The notes: generated from the letters alone by a model not told the origin. DNA of 24,271 nucleotides from Legionella genomosp. 1 (GCA_945862275.1 CAMAYA010000002.1:1-24271); one strand, 5' to 3'. Shown: positions 1 through 7,926, counted from the stretch's first letter. Program-made: numbers and translations.

Positions 1-1770
1 GTCATAATGCGGGTTTTTGTAGTCAACCCCATGTTGTTGATACGCAAGGCCTGCGCGTTCCATGTCGTTTACTTTGTCTAACATGAATGTTTTGGTCGCA
101 TCATCCATGTGACGTTCGAGCATACGACGCATGTGGGTGTCTTTGGCCCAATAGGCGTATTCGTATGCTGTGCAGTTAAACGTTCGGCCCGAGTAATCGG
201 TAAATCGAGCAGGCGTTGTTAGAAGCATTTGTTTATCATCGGAGGCTTGTAAAATGGCCTCGGCTTCGTCTTGATTGCCTTTGGCTACATCATCTAGGAA
301 CTGACGGAGTTGGAAGGCCGGTAATGCGCGACAGGCGTCGGCGACTTCTTTGGGGAGCTTATCCCATTCGATGGTGTCTAATTTATCCATGAGCGCTTCG
401 GGCTCGATATCAACCTCGATAACCGCTTCATCTTGAGGCCTCATGACATCGGGATGCGTGGCCGCTTCTTCGCGAATCTCAGCAAAATAGGCTTGGTTTG
501 GCCCTGTGGTCGCGATATTCGAAAAATCCGTGCAAATCAAACCTTTTTGCGTGAAGAATACAGCGTGTTCATCACGAGCTTCGGTATCCAGTATCATGAA
601 ATCATCCATGTGTGGATTTTCTTTCGTGGCTGTGACGGTACGATAAGTGGTTTCAAATTTCTGTTGAATGGCATTCTTATCCGCTGGAATTAACTCACGA
701 GACAAGTTAAACGCCTGCTTATGAGTATTGAAAAAATCAACCCCTGTATTTTCTACGTCATCACCGTTTGTTAGGGCTTGCGACACCGTATCGACAACAA
801 GTGCCTGACTTAATGTAGATGAGCTATCCAGAATCTCTCCAAAATTTTTATTGCTGATGCCTTGTGCACGACAATGCACATTTAAAACGGCCAAGTAAAA
901 TTGCGTCATCATGGATAACCGCTCAGCTTGCTCAGCTGGAGTAGCGTACGTGCCAAGATAAAACGGTGAGCCTGTCAACGTCGTCCATAAGCTCGGTGCA
1001 CAGGTCCCTAAAAGCGCATCAATATAGTCTTCTGAAGTTGCATCTTCACCAAACCCCATCAACGTATCGATATGTACTTTATCAACGGTTTGGTTTTCAC
1101 TGGCTCTGCCAGGCGTGCGTTTGATATAACGTTGAAAATCTACGGGCATGTTAAACAGCGTTTGGCACTGTTCGGTTAATACACGCCGAATTTCTTCAAA
1201 AGATGCGTTTTCAGGTAACGTATTTAATACTGCAGTCGTAAGCTGTGTGCGTGGGTCGGGCTTCCCTAAGGTAAGTGCAGGAAAAACCTCATTCATTTTA
1301 TTATATAAAGGCGATAATGGGGTGCCTGAGGAATCATTGCCACGATTGATAGTAAACACCGGATTCACTACATGGCTGACGGGGTCTTGTACGCGGGGTC
1401 GCAATTGTATGCTATATAAGTTGGAGGGTTTAGATAGAAAAGCGTTCACAACGTCTCTATAGCCACCTCTCATGCCGATGAAGGCTTCAAGGTAGGTCTT
1501 GATTTGAGACAGACGTTCTTCTTTAATAGCACGTCGCGCATCGCCTGCTTCGAGCAAGGACAGATGAAATTCCAATACGCTTTTATAGGATTCTAATTCG
1601 CTGACACCGCCACCGCCAAAAAACGCATCTACCTCCGCCGTTGACCGGCACGTATTGTCGGTGCTGATATCCTGCCCTCCAACAAAAGGCACAAGCAGGT
1701 GCACGCGATTGGTCGCGGGGTTAACGTGGATGTAGCGTGTTGATGTGGGCTCAATTAATGGAATAATCAT
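1..1770 (-). CDS. Large protein of unknown function, possible Legionella effector (C-terminus beyond left edge)
   Basis: An uninterrupted minus-strand frame runs from an ATG at 1770 to the window edge, giving at least 590 residues with no stop. No catalytic motif or membrane segment stands out. The N-terminus begins MIIPLIEPTSTRYIHVNP and is followed by a Gly-rich stretch (FFGGGG) near residue 50. The last part seen, roughly residues 520-590, contains the strings YEYAYWAKDTHMRRMLE and GLAYQQHGVDY. I loosely associate this style of sequence with a module in large Legionella proteins, some of them Dot/Icm substrates, but this is memory and not a search. It is transcribed away from the secretion operon and is not part of it. 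The plus-strand frames inside it are shadows. I am sure it is a gene and unsure of its function. Confidence 0.8.
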   Translation of the reverse strand, partial: MIIPLIEPTSTRYIHVNPATNRVHLLVPFVGGQDISTDNTCRSTAEVDAFFGGGGVSELESYKSVLEFHLSLLEAGDARRAIKEERLSQIKTYLEAFIGMRGGYRDVVNAFLSKPSNLYSIQLRPRVQDPVSHVVNPVFTINRGNDSSGTPLSPLYNKMNEVFPALTLGKPDPRTQLTTAVLNTLPENASFEEIRRVLTEQCQTLFNMPVDFQRYIKRTPGRASENQTVDKVHIDTLMGFGEDATSEDYIDALLGTCAPSLWTTLTGSPFYLGTYATPAEQAERLSMMTQFYLAVLNVHCRAQGISNKNFGEILDSSSTLSQALVVDTVSQALTNGDDVENTGVDFFNTHKQAFNLSRELIPADKNAIQQKFETTYRTVTATKENPHMDDFMILDTEARDEHAVFFTQKGLICTDFSNIATTGPNQAYFAEIREEAATHPDVMRPQDEAVIEVDIEPEALMDKLDTIEWDKLPKEVADACRALPAFQLRQFLDDVAKGNQDEAEAILQASDDKQMLLTTPARFTDYSGRTFNCTAYEYAYWAKDTHMRRMLERHMDDATKTFMLDKVNDMERAGLAYQQHGVDYKNPHYD

Positions 1771-1931
1771 AAGGCTTGGCCATGCATTCAGTAAGTTCAC
1801 TTAATGGTAATTATAGACCATGTTTGGTCAAAAAAGGGCATTAAATGCGTTTTGATATAAATTTAAACCCATGGCATATTAAAGAACCGTGTTGCGCTCA
1901 GCCACAATCTTCGGTTCTAGATGGAAAACCG

Positions 1932-2174
1932 TCATTGGCCAGAATTAATGGAATGGCGTACTAGGGTTAATTCGAGATCTGCGAAGGCGGGTTCAGTGGT
2001 TCGTACAAAATCACTTAAATTAAAATACGATCGCAATTTAGTTAATTGTTCCAAGCTAAGGGGTGTTTCAAGATATTCAATAATGTCATGATTAATATGA
2101 TGACTTTGTAATATTTCCAAAGCCTTTCTTGATTTAGAGCACCTTGGATTATGATAAATAGTAAACGTGTTCAT
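1932..2174 (-). pseudogene. ArsC-family (arsenate reductase-like) fragment, 3' truncated
   Basis: The 80-residue product matches the thioredoxin-fold ArsC/Spx family. It starts MNTFTIYHNPRCSKSRKALE, with the catalytic Cys at position 12 as in E. coli ArsC, and it keeps the FVRT arginine (R58). Family members are usually about 115 residues and continue through a conserved proline- and arginine-rich tail (an RPIV segment and an IGRPPE segment) that carries two further anion-binding arginines. Here the frame stops after HSINSGQ, and I could not find a convincing continuation in the other two frames just downstream (1860-1931). A deletion or insertion-driven truncation is therefore more likely than a single frameshift. 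It lies between the left-edge gene and the repressor and is probably a remnant at the border of the mobile element. A short functional variant is possible but unlikely. Confidence 0.65.
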
Positions 2175-2201
2175 TTATTTGCCTTGATTGACCTAATAAT
2201 T

Positions 2202-2930
2202 TCATACTACTTTGTAATGCCTTGATATGGTTGCTGAACACAATAATTTTTTGTTTTGTACAACCACCTCACACATGGTTGTGCGATAGTTGGTGCAAAT
2301 TAAAGTATACAGTCCTTTCTCACTGCCCTGTTTCACGTACCGAATCAGTTTTTTCCCATCTGTTGTTTCTACGATACATACCTGGCCGAGTGTTAATTCA
2401 ATATCATCATTAAATTTGTTCTCGCCAGCCAAAAAATCACCTATTATATAATCTGGTAACAGGCCATCATCGGTTACTTCGATTAAAACGGCGTTTTTAG
2501 TAGCATCCTGATAAATGGCAAATTCTTTTTGAATTAAGCTGCCATCCGTTTCCTCTGTATCAGTATCATCTTCACAGGCGGTTGCTTCTGATATAAGGGT
2601 CGGGGCTGGTTTTTTTCCATATAAAAGCCATTCAGTCGAGCAAATCACACCGGATTGCGCGATTATTTTTACTACCTTTTCTGCACCATCTACGGGAAGC
2701 CCGCCAAACCTACCCAATTCCCAGCCTTTATAGGTATTAATATTGATTTCGTCTGATCCGCAGATATCCTTCCTGCTTAAATTAGCCAAATTACGGATGC
2801 GGCGTAGCCGCTCCGCTCTCGCTTCTGGCGTGGAGTGCTCGTTTTCAATAGCCAATTTCTTGGTATACGTTTTGTTCACTATATCGGTCATATTAAATTT
2901 AATTAGAATCGGATTAAAAATCGTTGACAT
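2202..2930 (-). CDS. Phage-repressor-like regulator (XRE helix-turn-helix plus S24-like domain), PrpA/LvrR type
   Basis: The 242-residue protein has an XRE-like helix-turn-helix region at about residues 36-75 (RAERLRRIRNLANLSRKDI, then a recognition-helix stretch ending TYKGWELG). An acidic linker follows at about 115-135, then a LexA/S24-like fold at about 145-235 that ends in LICTNY. It is divergent from the operon that includes lvrC. In Legionella integrative elements a repressor called PrpA or LvrR occupies this place, so control of excision or transfer genes is the likely role. The expected S24 motif G-D-S-M-x-P reads D-D-G-L-L-P at residues 154-159, with Gly where the nucleophilic Ser should be, so RecA-stimulated self-cleavage seems unlikely. 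The start at 2930 is preferred because a GGAG lies just upstream; Met14 has no ribosome site. GGAG lies inside a small inverted repeat. Confidence 0.85.
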   Translation of the reverse strand: MSTIFNPILIKFNMTDIVNKTYTKKLAIENEHSTPEARAERLRRIRNLANLSRKDICGSDEININTYKGWELGRFGGLPVDGAEKVVKIIAQSGVICSTEWLLYGKKPAPTLISEATACEDDTDTEETDGSLIQKEFAIYQDATKNAVLIEVTDDGLLPDYIIGDFLAGENKFNDDIELTLGQVCIVETTDGKKLIRYVKQGSEKGLYTLICTNYRTTMCEVVVQNKKLLCSATISRHYKVV

Positions 2931-2932
2931 AT

Positions 2933-2945
2933 CTCCGAAACGGAG
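2933..2945. promoter_or_regulatory. Inverted repeat at the repressor start, candidate operator
   Basis: CTCCG-AAA-CGGAG is a perfect 5-bp dyad with a 3-bp centre. It lies immediately upstream of the repressor ATG (2928-2930) in the intergenic space shared with the rightward operon. Its minus-strand copy of GGAG is also the only plausible ribosome-binding site of the repressor. A related half site, GGAGTAA, recurs at 2981-2987, and the first copy of that string is at 2942-2948. The position suits autoregulation by the repressor. That it binds protein is inference; a translational hairpin is the alternative. Confidence 0.4.
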
Positions 2946-3057
2946 TAATATCGTAGTTGAAATCTTATTTACTTCATTATGGAGTAAAAAAATAGATAAA
3001 TAAAGGAATGGACAAAAAAACGAAGGATTTAAAAAATAATCATCTGGGATTAAACAA

Positions 3058-3654
3058 ATGAATAAAGCAGTTAACGTATTTTTATCGAGTGTCGTATTAC
3101 TTGCCGCTACTGGCGAGTTAGTGAACGCAGCAACTCCTGGGGCATATTTAGGAGCAGGCGCTGGCTATAGCGCTTTAGAACCAGCAGCAGATGCTGAGAC
3201 GTTAGATGAAGGTGGGTTAGGAGGGCGGGTTTTTGTTGGTTATAACTTCAACCACTATTTTGGACTTGAATCAAACTATTCAACGTTCTTTAAAACAAGG
3301 TATGTATTGAATGATTATCACAATGTTGCGATTGATTACAAATTAAATGCATTGAGTTTGGTTGCGAAAGGATATCTCCCTCTTCCTGAAGATGGCCCAT
3401 TTAATTTATATGCTTCATTGGGTGCGGCCCAGGTTTACGCCGACATTGATGCAAAAGTCAATTTAAATACCTTCCTCAGTGATTCTGATAGTGGTTTGGT
3501 TCCTGTTGTTGGATTCGGCGCAAGTTACGACCTCAATAAACGCTTAACAGCCGTCTTGGATTGCTCTGTATTTGGCAAAAAAAAGGCTGACTACAGCCAC
3601 TTTGGAATTCAAAGCGGTGCCTTGGCTACGTTGGCCCTTGCTTATAAATTTTAG
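3058..3654 (+). CDS. Small OmpA/OmpW-like outer-membrane beta-barrel protein
   Basis: The 198-residue protein has an N-terminal signal peptide with a likely cut near residue 24 (VNAA-TPG). Alternating hydrophobic and polar strands rich in Gly, Tyr and Phe follow (GAYLGAGAGYSAL; GGRVFVGYNFNHYFGLESNY). The C-terminus is an aromatic YKF, the usual signal for outer-membrane insertion. This is the pattern of eight-stranded OmpA-like or OmpX/PagP-sized porin-fold proteins. No OmpA peptidoglycan-binding domain follows. The gene lies between the divergent repressor and the LvrB-like gene, only 48 bp from the latter, so it is probably the first gene of the operon. Possible jobs are surface exclusion, pilus docking or adhesion, none of which the sequence proves. 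It occupies the place where I would expect lvrA, but it is not clear that it is LvrA. Confidence 0.8.
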   Translation: MNKAVNVFLSSVVLLAATGELVNAATPGAYLGAGAGYSALEPAADAETLDEGGLGGRVFVGYNFNHYFGLESNYSTFFKTRYVLNDYHNVAIDYKLNALSLVAKGYLPLPEDGPFNLYASLGAAQVYADIDAKVNLNTFLSDSDSGLVPVVGFGASYDLNKRLTAVLDCSVFGKKKADYSHFGIQSGALATLALAYKF

Positions 3655-3702
3655 AGATTGAATGGCGTGCATGTTTCGCAATAAAAAAAAGGAGAAATAA
3701 AG

Positions 3703-3915
3703 TTGGAATCAAATACGCATTATAAAACGGTATACATTTCGTTTCAGTTGACACCTGAGGCAAATAGAATTTTAACGGAATCTGCGAAACGTTCAAATCG
3801 TAAAAAAGTTCAGGAGGCTAAATTGAGATTGGAAGATCATTTGAATTCGTTCAGGTCGATTTCAGAATTGAATCATGCCGTGCCACTGGACTCACTAATG
3901 GAGGCATTATGTTGA
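3703..3915 (+). CDS. lvrB: LvrB-like small protein (TTG start)
   Basis: The 70-residue protein is reached from a TTG at 3703, with a strong AAGGAG eight bases upstream. There is no usable ATG before the last five codons. The sequence is charged and mostly helical (LTPEANRILTESAKRSNRKKV), compatible with a small DNA-binding or ribbon-helix-helix-like accessory protein, but I see no diagnostic motif. It is named from position: directly before the CsrA-like gene, which starts inside its last codons (3909), a layout that suggests translational coupling. The gene name rests on the conserved lvr cluster of Legionella mobile elements as I remember it, so it is tentative. A non-ATG start before a CsrA-family gene may keep production low. 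Confidence 0.65.
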   Translation: MESNTHYKTVYISFQLTPEANRILTESAKRSNRKKVQEAKLRLEDHLNSFRSISELNHAVPLDSLMEALC

Positions 3916-4106
3916 TTGTATCTAGGAAAAATGAGGAGGGAATCATGATTAACGGGAATATTAAAATCACCATTCTAAGTGGAGCGGATTGCCGGATTAA
4001 GTTGTGTATTGATGCACCTCTTGACGTTTCCGTGGATCGGTTGGAGGTGCATACCAAGCGAGAGAAAACCAGTCGTTCGGTAGTCATGAACGAGAACAGT
4101 CTTTAA
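3909..4106 (+). CDS. lvrC: LvrC, CsrA-like RNA-binding regulator
   Basis: The 65-residue protein is collinear with CsrA. It begins MLIVSRKNEEGIMI, matching MLILTRRVGETLMI of CsrA, and continues to APLDVSVDRLEV, matching APKEVSVHREEI. Arg44, the key RNA-contacting residue of E. coli CsrA, is present (VSVDR44). It should form the usual intertwined beta dimer that binds GGA in hairpin loops and blocks or activates translation. The central strand (residues 17-34) is more divergent than in housekeeping CsrA, as in the element-borne csrA-like class (csrT/lvrC) of Legionella. It overlaps the LvrB-like gene by 7 bp and has the ribosome site TGGAGG five bases before its ATG. Its own leader and the leaders of lvhB2 (AAAGGAG) and lvhB3-B4 (CAGGAG) carry GGA, so self-regulation and operon regulation are plausible but unproven. 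Confidence 0.9.
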   Translation: MLIVSRKNEEGIMINGNIKITILSGADCRIKLCIDAPLDVSVDRLEVHTKREKTSRSVVMNENSL

Positions 4107-4135
4107 TTCTTTAAAACATCCTGAAAGGAGATGAC

Positions 4136-4441
4136 ATGTTAATAAAATCACGCGCATTTTACAGCAAAGTAAAATACGCAGTTGGAATAATAGGGTTAAA
4201 CCTGTTTTCAACGGCAGCATTGGCGGATGAATTGCCAGCCCTAAACAAGGCATCAGCATGGATCTCATCCACGTTGATTAGTGTGGCGGTCGCGGTTTTA
4301 GGTATGCAGATCATGTTTCGTTTGTGGCAGGTTAATCAAGGGCAGAAAGAGTGGTCTGAGGTGGCGAAGCCTGTTCTGGTTACGGCGGCAATTGTGGCTG
4401 TACCCGCCATCATGAGTGCCCTAGTTAATACCATGAGATAG
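4136..4441 (+). CDS. lvhB2: VirB2 major pilin (LvhB2)
   Basis: This 101-residue prepilin of the type IVA secretion system has a long signal peptide ending near residue 30 (TAALA-DE). Two hydrophobic segments follow (about 43-62, LISVAVAVLGMQIMF, and 80-97, PVLVTAAIVAVPAIM), separated by a charged loop. This is the TrbC/VirB2 topology for a pilin stored in the inner membrane before pilus assembly. AAAGGAG lies 7-8 bases before the ATG. It is the first structural gene after lvrC (29-bp gap) and is followed after 15 bp by the fused B3-B4 gene. No VirB1 transglycosylase precedes it, as is usual for the Lvh systems I know of. Confidence 0.9.
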   Translation: MLIKSRAFYSKVKYAVGIIGLNLFSTAALADELPALNKASAWISSTLISVAVAVLGMQIMFRLWQVNQGQKEWSEVAKPVLVTAAIVAVPAIMSALVNTMR

Positions 4442-4456
4442 CGCAGGAGTATTGAT

Positions 4457-7195
4457 ATGCAGAGCAATCGTTACATTCTTCAGTCGGATTTGTTGGCTAA
4501 GGGCATGACCAAAGAAACGCGTATTCTAGGCGTTCCCTTTGGTTTTGCAATAAGCAACATCGCCACATTCTCGATGTTGATGATAGTCAGCTACGCTACC
4601 ACGAAAAATTTATGGTCAATGCCAATAGCCTTAGGCGCCATGACCATTGCGCATTTGGTCATGATGATACTGTCATTGCATGATGAGAAAGCATTGAAAA
4701 TGTACGTCTCTAACGTGACGCAGGGCACCAGCAATCCAATGGAGGATATTAGCAGCTATACCCCACTCAATAAAATCAAGATAAAAACAGGTTTAAAAGA
4801 ACGTCCCGTGGCCAAACACTTGCCGTGGTCGCGCCTTTACAACGAACACACCGTGATGACTAAGAAGGGGGAACTGTTACAAGTCGTGGCTCTGGATGGC
4901 TTGTCGTTTCATACAGACGATGACATTGCCCTGGATGTGAATAAAAATTTGCGTAACCGTGTTCTGTATCAAATGGCATCGCCCGAGCTGGCCATTGGTT
5001 TTTATACCATACGGCGAAAGCATGCACCATTCCCAGACGGTGATTATACCAATGCCTATGCGAAGGCATTCAATGAACGTTATCAAAACGCGCTAAGTAC
5101 CCGTTCACGCTATGAAAACAGTATTTATATTGTGCTGCTGCATAAGGCACCTAAATTCAAAAACAATTTAATTAAAAGTGCGCCTGGCAAAAAGAATAGT
5201 CAACAGACAGCCTTTTATACTCAGGCACTTAAAACGCTCGATAATCAAAGCACACGATTAGTGCGTTTGTTCAAAGCATCCAATTGCCAAAGACTAACGA
5301 CAGAGGATGATGGTACGTCAACTTTGTTGCGGTTTCTGTCGGAGCTTGTCAATTTAGAATCACGTCCAGTGAAGGCTCCCATGCAAGCACTTCATACTTA
5401 TCTGCCTTATAAATCGCACCATTTTGCAAAACGAAAAGGCATCGTGCAAGTAGCCGCCAGTGATGGACGGCATCGGTTTGCAGCGATGCTGTCATTAAAA
5501 GAGTACCCGGACGACACGCATGCAGCGTTGCTAGACGTGCTGTTAGGCGTGGACTGCGAGCTAATTACAACCCAACAATTTTATTTCAAACACCCACAAC
5601 GCGCAAAAGACGCGCTGGAAAAGCAACAACGTAAAATGGAGCAAACGGATGATTCCGTGCTGTTGGCTGCCGAGCTTAATTTGGCAATAGAAGATGTGAA
5701 GTCTGGTCGGGCGGCGTATGGCGAGCACCATTTTAGCATTTGCGTGATAGCAGATGATCTGAAGGCATTTGACAAGGCTATTTATGAGGTGGAAAGCCGA
5801 CTAAATCAAGAAGCAGGGCTTATCACGGTGCGTGAAGAGCAGGGCGTTGAGTTAGCATTTTGGGCGCAATTGCCTGGAAATCATACTTATAAAATACGTC
5901 AATCACTGATCAGCTCACTTAATATGGCAGGACTTGCCAATTTACACAATTATCCCATGGGGCGTGCAACTGGAAACCATTGGGGGGATGCGGTAACGGT
6001 GTTGGAAACAGTCAGTGGTACCTCATTTTTCTTTAATTTCCACGTAGGCCAGGTTGGAAACAGCATGTTCATCGGCCCCATGGGTTCAGGAAAGACTTTG
6101 TTGTTGTCCGCGTTCTTGGCATTCACTACGAAATATGGCGGTTGGCGGTATGTGTTTGATAAAGACCGTGGAATGGAAGTCCTCGTGCGTGCATTGGGTG
6201 GTAGTTATCATATCATCCAGCCCGGCGTTCCATCTGGAATGGCTCCATTGCAATTGACTGATTCGCCAGAAAACCGCGCATTTAATGTGTTGTTGCTTAA
6301 AAAATTATTGAGCACGACTGCATCATTGTCGGTAAATGATGAAAAAATCATTGAAAAGGCCGTGCGAGGGGCGTATGCGTTAGATCCTGAATTACGCATG
6401 TATCGTCATATCGCGCCATTTTTTGGGGCAAATAAACCAGGTAGTTTGCGGGCTCGTTTTGATCGTTGGCATTCAGACGGGCAGCATGCCTGGCTATTTG
6501 ATAATGAAGTGGATCATTTCGAAATTAACAATCGGATATCAGGCAAAGACATTGGCAAGTTGTTAAAGCCCGAGCTTCAGGATGTAAGTACACCGGCCTT
6601 GATGTATATGTTCCATCGCCTAGGCGATTGCCTGGATTCTTCACCTACAGCGGTGTTTATTCCTGAAGGCTGGAAGGCATTGAGCGATCCGATCTTTCAA
6701 GAACAATTAAAGGATTGGAGCAAAACACCGCGTAAGAACAACATGGCCATCATCATGGATACGCAAAGCCCTAAAGAATTAGCCTCCAGTAGTGCGGGCG
6801 CTTCGTTGGCGTGTGAGGCCAGCACACAGGTGTTTTTTGCGAACCACAAGGCCGAATGGGAAGATTACGTCAAATTTAATCTGTCTGAAAAAGAATTTCT
6901 AATCATTCAAAAAGAGTTGCCAGCCATGGAAGGGCATTATTTTCTCTTGAAGCAAGGGACTAGCAGCGTAGTGGCGCGTTTAAATCTAAAGGGCATGGAG
7001 GACGATATTGCTGTTTTGTCTGCTAATTTAGCCAGCGCATTGTTACTCGATGAAATCAGGTCGCGTGTGGGAGATAACTCAACGGACTGGTTACCGCGAT
7101 ACACCCATTTGAATCGGTTATTAACAACGCGCTATAGCAATGACTTTACACGCATGCAGACACATTTTGAACAATTATGGGAGCAATGCGCATGA
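4457..7195 (+). CDS. lvhB4: Fused VirB3-VirB4 protein (inner-membrane component plus secretion ATPase)
   Basis: The 912-residue protein joins two T4SS parts in one frame. Residues 1-105 are VirB3-like: a short cytoplasmic start, then two membrane segments at about 27-47 and 54-73 (MPIALGAMTIAHLVMMILSL). From about 110 onward it is VirB4/CagE: a TrbE-like N-terminal domain, then the ATPase. Walker A is GPMGSGKT at 540-547, and a later TQSP motif lies near residue 775. VirB4 powers pilus assembly and substrate transfer from the inner-membrane base. The Walker B region reads VFIPEGWKAL at about 733-742; many VirB4 proteins have D-E-G-W here, so the Asp is replaced by Pro736. The fusion removes the need for a separate lvhB3; similar natural B3-B4 fusions exist in other bacteria. 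A good ribosome site (CAGGAG) precedes 4457. The stop overlaps the next gene's ATG. Confidence 0.9.
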   Translation: MQSNRYILQSDLLAKGMTKETRILGVPFGFAISNIATFSMLMIVSYATTKNLWSMPIALGAMTIAHLVMMILSLHDEKALKMYVSNVTQGTSNPMEDISSYTPLNKIKIKTGLKERPVAKHLPWSRLYNEHTVMTKKGELLQVVALDGLSFHTDDDIALDVNKNLRNRVLYQMASPELAIGFYTIRRKHAPFPDGDYTNAYAKAFNERYQNALSTRSRYENSIYIVLLHKAPKFKNNLIKSAPGKKNSQQTAFYTQALKTLDNQSTRLVRLFKASNCQRLTTEDDGTSTLLRFLSELVNLESRPVKAPMQALHTYLPYKSHHFAKRKGIVQVAASDGRHRFAAMLSLKEYPDDTHAALLDVLLGVDCELITTQQFYFKHPQRAKDALEKQQRKMEQTDDSVLLAAELNLAIEDVKSGRAAYGEHHFSICVIADDLKAFDKAIYEVESRLNQEAGLITVREEQGVELAFWAQLPGNHTYKIRQSLISSLNMAGLANLHNYPMGRATGNHWGDAVTVLETVSGTSFFFNFHVGQVGNSMFIGPMGSGKTLLLSAFLAFTTKYGGWRYVFDKDRGMEVLVRALGGSYHIIQPGVPSGMAPLQLTDSPENRAFNVLLLKKLLSTTASLSVNDEKIIEKAVRGAYALDPELRMYRHIAPFFGANKPGSLRARFDRWHSDGQHAWLFDNEVDHFEINNRISGKDIGKLLKPELQDVSTPALMYMFHRLGDCLDSSPTAVFIPEGWKALSDPIFQEQLKDWSKTPRKNNMAIIMDTQSPKELASSSAGASLACEASTQVFFANHKAEWEDYVKFNLSEKEFLIIQKELPAMEGHYFLLKQGTSSVVARLNLKGMEDDIAVLSANLASALLLDEIRSRVGDNSTDWLPRYTHLNRLLTTRYSNDFTRMQTHFEQLWEQCA

Positions 7196-7926
7196 AGACG
7201 AGTCTAAGAAAGCAGATCCTCATCGCCATGCTCCTGGCCGGGTTGCCTGTGTTTGCTCATGCCGATGGGTTTGATATCAGTAAACTTCTTTCTACATTAG
7301 GAGATCAATTGAAAGAAATGGCCAATCAATCAACCTTATTAGGGAATGTGTTCGATAATTCAACCAAGCAGCTCACGGCATTGAATGATCAAAAGACACT
7401 CATGGAAGACACCCAGAAATTGATGAAAGGCAATTATGGCTATGGATCTAAATTTGATAATCCAAGCCTTAGCACCTGGCAACATGCAGGCAAAGACTGG
7501 TCTTCCTTGCTGGGAAGTCCACAATCCGGCGCAAACGACGCATTAACAGCACTTGCCAAACAAATTGAAAAAGAGTTTCCCACCGTCAGTGGTGACAGTA
7601 TGTTTACGGGCTCAAATCATTCAGAGCAGGCAAAGTTGTTTGATCTGCTGTCAAAAACAACCGCCGCTTCACGCGCCAGTAGTACCTTGGCGTACAACAA
7701 CGTAGATGCGGAGTTGATGATGTTAGACCAGTTGCAATCTGAAATTGAAAAAAGCCCCAATCAAAAAGCAACGCTGGATTTAATTGCACGGATCCAAATC
7801 GAAGAGGCAAAGCTTGTGGCGTATCAAATCAAATCCAATGCGGTGAGTGCGCAATTAACCAGTTTGCAGGCGCAGCAAGAGGTCTCTGATGCGAAATGGA
7901 CGAATGATTTTTTTAAATGGCACTAA
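7192..7926 (+). CDS. lvhB5: VirB5 minor pilin (LvhB5)
   Basis: From the ATG at 7192, which overlaps the VirB3-B4 stop as ATGA, the product is 244 residues. It starts MKTSLRKQILIAML and has a signal peptide cut near HA-DG. I chose this start over an in-frame upstream one because it gives a clean signal peptide and a standard coupled overlap. The rest is a soluble, mostly helical protein: amphipathic helices at about 30-75 and a long helical C-terminal part at about 160-240. This matches the VirB5/TraC fold found at the pilus tip, where it helps pilus assembly and target-cell contact. Identification relies on size, signal peptide, helical character and position after VirB4. Sequence identity among VirB5 proteins is low, so confidence is a little lower than for its neighbours. 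Confidence 0.8.
   Translation: MKTSLRKQILIAMLLAGLPVFAHADGFDISKLLSTLGDQLKEMANQSTLLGNVFDNSTKQLTALNDQKTLMEDTQKLMKGNYGYGSKFDNPSLSTWQHAGKDWSSLLGSPQSGANDALTALAKQIEKEFPTVSGDSMFTGSNHSEQAKLFDLLSKTTAASRASSTLAYNNVDAELMMLDQLQSEIEKSPNQKATLDLIARIQIEEAKLVAYQIKSNAVSAQLTSLQAQQEVSDAKWTNDFFKWH

Noticed and set aside
433..1462. Plus-strand frames at 433-693 and 1148-1462
   Set aside because: They are antisense to the uninterrupted 590-codon minus-strand gene, have no recognisable product and no ribosome site.
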